Positions 14,999-17,912 of a stretch of 17,912 bases of DNA are shown piece after piece (position 1 is the first letter of the stretch; every line of letters starts with the position of its first letter). The position numbers were made by a program, and so were the translations under genes. The stretch is from contig CABUZK010000039.1 of NCBI GenBank assembly GCA_902496115.1, positions 1 through 17,912 of the forward strand, given 5' to 3'. The DNA is from an uncultured Collinsella sp. (GTDB taxonomy: Bacteria; Actinomycetota; Coriobacteriia; Coriobacteriales; Coriobacteriaceae). The notes beneath the pieces were generated by a model. That model was not told the origin of the DNA, searched no databases, and worked only from the letters and a program-made list of their open reading frames with translations.

Positions 14999-16117
14999 AT
15001 GAATCCAAATCCCTTTAAGCCCACGGCTGGCAAGCGGCCTCCGATACTCATCGGTCGCGAGTCGGTCATCGAAGATTTTGCGGAAGGGCTCGATAACGGC
15101 GCCGGAGCGCCGGGCAGGCTCATGCTCATTACGGGAAACCGCGGCTGCGGCAAGACAGTTCTCCTGCGGGAGCTGCAACGTCTGGCCAGCGAGCGCGGAT
15201 GGGCGGTTGTCTCCGATTCCGCTTCGCTTGGCTTATGCGACCGCTTGGCCGACGCGCTTCGCTCGAATAAACCTGTTGTAACGTCAATGGAGTTCGGTCC
15301 GTCGTTTGGGCGGATGTCAGTCGAGGCGGCGCGAGCAAAGGGCGAGACGTTGCGAGGGCTGGTCAACGAGCGCCTCAAGAAGCTCGGTCCAGGCAAGGGC
15401 ATACTGTTTGCGATTGACGAGGCTCAATCTGCGTCTATCGAGGAGCTGGCGGCTCTTGCCGTTCTCTATCAGCAGGTGCTCGGAGACCAGGATGCCACGG
15501 GCTTGTCCGATAGCGACCAGCGCGGCCTTGCGCTTGTTTTTGCCGGCTTACCCAGTATGGTTGACGATCTGCTCGAAGAGCCGAGCGTGACGTTTTTGCG
15601 GCGTGCCCAGCAGCGTACGCTGGGGGCGATATCTTTGCCCAAGGTGCGCGATTCGTATATCCAGACGGTCAAAGACGCTGGTCTCCATGTTGACGCGGAG
15701 ACAGCGGACCTTGCGGCACACAAGAGCATGGGGCATCCCTATATGGTTCAGCTGGTGGGCTATTACATGTGGCGCTCTGCTGTCCGGCGTGGCTCGCAGG
15801 TCATTGAAAGGCACGATGTCGAGGATGGGCATGCGGATGCCGTCTCCGAGTTCTACGAAGCGGTTGACGCGCCTCTGTATTACGGGCTGCGCAGTCCACA
15901 GCGCCTCTTTATCGAGGCCATGGCGGCTGACGAGGGCAAACCGACTCGCATGGCGGATATCATTGAGCGTTGCGATCGCACCCAAAGCTGGGCGAGCAAA
16001 TATCGCGCAAGCCTGATTCGCGAGCGCGTCATCGAGGCTGCCGGATACGGCCTCGTCCGGTTTACCGTGCCTATGCTGGGCACGTATATTCGCGATTGCG
16101 TTTTATGGCACGAGTGA
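14999..16117 (+). CDS. Solitary AAA/STAND-type ATPase (Orc1/Cdc6-like), function unknown
   Basis: The 372-residue protein starts MNPNPFKPTAGKRPPILIGR, a lead-in typical of a family of actinobacterial stand-alone ATPases. Walker A GNRGCGKT is at 46-53, Walker B GILFAIDEAQ at 134-143 and a sensor-like LVFAGLP follows the LSDSDQRG loop. A C-terminal winged-helix region (from about residue 300: RLFIEAMAADEG... then ASLIRERVIEAAGYGLVRFT) resembles the DNA-binding end of Orc1/Cdc6-like proteins. ATP-dependent DNA or partner binding is likely; the biological role is unknown. RBS GAGGAG (14986-14991) lies 7 nt before the ATG. The gene is bracketed by two nearly identical hairpins (14898 and 16116) and has its own promoter-like repeats, so it looks like a self-contained unit between its neighbours. 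The stop overlaps the downstream hairpin by 2 bp. Confidence 0.88.
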   Translation: MNPNPFKPTAGKRPPILIGRESVIEDFAEGLDNGAGAPGRLMLITGNRGCGKTVLLRELQRLASERGWAVVSDSASLGLCDRLADALRSNKPVVTSMEFGPSFGRMSVEAARAKGETLRGLVNERLKKLGPGKGILFAIDEAQSASIEELAALAVLYQQVLGDQDATGLSDSDQRGLALVFAGLPSMVDDLLEEPSVTFLRRAQQRTLGAISLPKVRDSYIQTVKDAGLHVDAETADLAAHKSMGHPYMVQLVGYYMWRSAVRRGSQVIERHDVEDGHADAVSEFYEAVDAPLYYGLRSPQRLFIEAMAADEGKPTRMADIIERCDRTQSWASKYRASLIRERVIEAAGYGLVRFTVPMLGTYIRDCVLWHE

Positions 16118-16148
16118 TGTGACGAAGGGGCAGCCCCTTTGTCACATC
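16116..16148 (+). repeat. REP-like hairpin overlapping the stop of the ATPase gene
   Basis: GATGTGAC (16116-16123) pairs with GTCACATC (16141-16148). The stem continues inward as AAGGGGC/GCCCCTT with one G-T pair and a 1-nt loop, giving an almost uninterrupted 16-bp hairpin. It is related to the one at 14898, with GGGGCAGCCCC in place of GGGACAGTTTC. It may also act as a terminator, although no T run follows. Confidence 0.88.
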
Positions 16149-16168
16149 GATATTTGAGAGGCTAAATT

Positions 16169-16726
16169 ATGGCGATTCATACTGAGCGTTTGACGCTTCG
16201 TCCGTGGCGCGAGACGGATGCGGCGAGCCTGTTTACATATGCGAGCGACCCGGACGTGGGACCGGCTGCGGGCTGGCCGCCCCATCGAAGCATTGAGGAA
16301 AGCAGGGAGATCATTCGGACAGTCTTTGCGGCACCCCATACCTTTGCCGTTTGCCTGGCTGCGACAGATGAGCCCGTGGGTAGCATCGGCCTCATGCCGT
16401 CTCGCTGCGAGTCAAACCGTCGAGATGACGGTCTTGAACTCGAAGTGGGCTATTGGATCGCCAAGCCGTTCTGGGGCCGAGGCTTTGCCCCCGAAGCAGT
16501 ACGAGCCATGCAGCGCTATGCGTTCGAAACGCTTGGCTGCAAGGCGCTTTGGTGCGGATACTACGAGGGCAATAACAAGTCGTTACGCGTTCAGCAAAAG
16601 TGCGGATTCGCGCCGCATCACGTTGAGCGCGACGTACTCTGCGAGCTTATGGGCGATGTACGCACCGAGTGCTTTACGTATTTGACCCGCGAAGACTGGC
16701 GCGGGCGGGCAGAAGGGGAGCGATGA
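16169..16726 (+). CDS. GNAT N-acetyltransferase, RimJ/RimL type
   Basis: The 185-residue protein has the RimJ/RimL layout: N-terminal TERLTLRPWRETDAASLF, a central VGSIGLMP strand, and EVGYWIAKPFWGRGFAPEAV, which supplies the acetyl-CoA pyrophosphate loop (WGRGFA). It then has a YAFETLGCKALWCGYYEGN strand and NKSLRVQQKCGF, the classical motif B region. Family members acetylate ribosomal protein N-termini or small-molecule amines; which applies here is unknown. RBS GAGAGG (16156-16161) is 7 nt before the ATG. Its stop overlaps the start of the UvrA-like gene in an ATGA junction (16723-16726), so the two are translationally coupled. The upstream neighbour is a hairpin ending 20 bp before the start. 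Confidence 0.93.
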   Translation: MAIHTERLTLRPWRETDAASLFTYASDPDVGPAAGWPPHRSIEESREIIRTVFAAPHTFAVCLAATDEPVGSIGLMPSRCESNRRDDGLELEVGYWIAKPFWGRGFAPEAVRAMQRYAFETLGCKALWCGYYEGNNKSLRVQQKCGFAPHHVERDVLCELMGDVRTECFTYLTREDWRGRAEGER

Positions 16727-17912
16727 CGGTGTCGCAACAACCAAGTGCTATCGAGGTGCGTGGCGCGCGCGTCCATAACCTTAAGGACATCGATATTGAT
16801 ATCCCGCTGGGAAAGCTCGTGGGTATTGCCGGCGTGTCGGGTTCGGGCAAGAGTTCGCTGGCGCTGGGGGTTCTTTATGCCGAGGGTTCGCGTCGCTACT
16901 TGGAAGCACTCAGCACCTATACTCGACGTCGCCTGACACAGGCCGAACACGCCCAGGTGGATGAGGTCTTGCACGTGCCGGCGGCGCTCGCATTGCATCA
17001 GCGCCCCAGCGTGCCGGGCGTGCGTTCCACTTTTGGCACCATGACCGAGCTCAACAACAGCCTGCGTCTGCTCTTTAGCCGCTGCGCCCATCACGTGTGC
17101 CCGCACTGCGGGGCGCGCGTGGAGCCGAGCCTTAACGTGGCTGCGGGCCTGTCGCTCACGTGTCCGATATGCGGCCGCGAGTTCTACGCGCCGAGTGCCG
17201 AGGATTTGGCTTTCAATAGCGGTGGTGCGTGCCCTACCTGCGGCGGCACCGGTGTCATGCGCGAGGTGGACGAAGCGAGCCTGGTGCCCGACGAGTCAAA
17301 GACTATCAACGAGGGTGCGGTGCTTCCCTGGGGAACGCTCATGTGGGATCTGATGAAGCAGGTGGCAGGCGAGATGGGCGTACGCACCGACGTACCGTTT
17401 AACCGGCTCACGCCTCAAGAGCGCGATATCGTGTTCCACGGCCCGGCGGTCAAGAAGCACATTCTCTACGTTCCCAAAAACGGCGAGGGCGCCACGCCGC
17501 TCGACTTCACCTATTACAACGCCGTCTATACCGTCGAGAATGCGCTCGCCAAGGTCAAGGACGATAAGGGCTTAAAACGCGTTGCGCGCTTTTTGCGCGA
17601 GGGCCCATGCCGCGACTGCAGCGGCACGCGTCTCTCCGAGGCGGCACGCCAGCCCCAGGTGCGCGGTATCAATCTGGCGCAGGCGGCGGCCATGACGCTG
17701 GGCGAGGCGATTGAGTGGGTGCGCGGGGTGCCCGCATCCTTGCCGCCCGAGATGCGGCCCATGGCGACGGATATCTGCGATTCGTTTTTGAGCACGGCCC
17801 GTCGTCTGGTCGACCTGGGTCTCGATTACCTTTCACTCGATCGCGCCGGTGCCACGCTTTCCACGGGTGAGCGCCAGCGCGTGCAGCTTGCTCGCGTGGT
17901 GCGCAATCGATC
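16723..17912 (+). CDS. UvrA-like ABC ATPase paralog (C-terminal half beyond window)
   Basis: I translated 396 codons from the ATG at 16723 without a stop; the gene runs off the right edge. It shows the UvrA plan: IEVRGARVHNLKDIDIDIP start, Walker A GVSGSGKSS (37-45), YLEALSTYTRRR segment, two zinc-type CxxC pairs (CPHC 126-129 and CPIC 147-150), CPTCGGTG and CRDCSGTRLS, then the signature LSTGERQRVQLARVVRNR from about 379. LSTGE in place of LSGGE and the compact insertion region resemble UvrA-like paralogs (class II, including DrrC-like proteins of antibiotic producers) rather than the main nucleotide-excision repair UvrA. Damage recognition or displacement of DNA-bound drugs is possible. It is translationally coupled with the preceding acetyltransferase; AAGGGGAG lies just before the ATG. 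Confidence 0.9.
   Translation, partial: MTVSQQPSAIEVRGARVHNLKDIDIDIPLGKLVGIAGVSGSGKSSLALGVLYAEGSRRYLEALSTYTRRRLTQAEHAQVDEVLHVPAALALHQRPSVPGVRSTFGTMTELNNSLRLLFSRCAHHVCPHCGARVEPSLNVAAGLSLTCPICGREFYAPSAEDLAFNSGGACPTCGGTGVMREVDEASLVPDESKTINEGAVLPWGTLMWDLMKQVAGEMGVRTDVPFNRLTPQERDIVFHGPAVKKHILYVPKNGEGATPLDFTYYNAVYTVENALAKVKDDKGLKRVARFLREGPCRDCSGTRLSEAARQPQVRGINLAQAAAMTLGEAIEWVRGVPASLPPEMRPMATDICDSFLSTARRLVDLGLDYLSLDRAGATLSTGERQRVQLARVVRNR

Noticed and set aside
14000..15178. A 392-codon minus-strand frame across the TetM-like gene and ATPase start
   Set aside because: Antisense to two well-supported genes, no recognisable domain and crosses their intergenic hairpin.

Overview
The window is about 18 kb of GC-rich, gene-dense bacterial DNA. 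GC-rich codon use, strong AAGGAG-type ribosome binding sites and the style of the proteins (an actinobacterial-type single-gene ATPase, a YtrA-type GntR regulator, a UvrA-like paralog with an LSTGE signature) suggest a gut Coriobacteriia member such as Collinsella. That is an inference from pattern, not a database match.

Layout, left to right. (1) 1-1131, minus strand: a GTG-started YtrA-type GntR repressor followed by an ABC transporter ATPase cut by the window edge, with an operator-like palindrome over the promoter. (2) 1257-1553: four 57-bp inverted-repeat units at an exact 80-bp period (eight alternating 15-bp arms every 40 bp), in the divergent gap before peptide chain release factor 3 (prfC). 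(3) 3354-4917: a two-gene operon of a VUT/YhhQ-type queuosine-precursor transporter and a short-chain dehydrogenase, closed by a terminator. (4) 4931-6647, minus: uracil-DNA glycosylase (ung) and an EamA transporter. The EamA gene is divergent from a LysR regulator (6806-7672), which converges on a MATE efflux pump (7700-9082, minus). (5) 9261-12662: an RlmA-type 23S rRNA methyltransferase, a four-helix membrane protein, a 47-residue single-helix protein, an RsmJ-type 16S rRNA methyltransferase, a small zinc-ribbon-like protein and a GNAT acetyltransferase. (6) 12902-17912, plus: a TetM-like/EF-G-like GTPase, a solitary AAA/Orc1-Cdc6-like ATPase, a RimJ/RimL-type acetyltransferase and, overlapping it by 4 bp, a UvrA-like paralog cut by the window edge.

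Ribosome function recurs: RF3, two rRNA methyltransferases and a ribosomal-protection-like GTPase. Export (MATE, EamA, ABC) and modification or repair (two GNATs, Ung, UvrA-like) fill most of the rest. No phage, IS, rRNA, tRNA or CRISPR locus is visible.

The most unusual content is non-coding. Besides the 80-bp-period array there is a 23-bp perfect hairpin at 9144-9207. There is also a family of three short hairpins (10078, 14898, 16116) sharing an AAGGGACAG-like core, each sitting exactly at the stop codon of a plus-strand gene. Two of these bracket the solitary ATPase gene. They look like REP-type intergenic elements.
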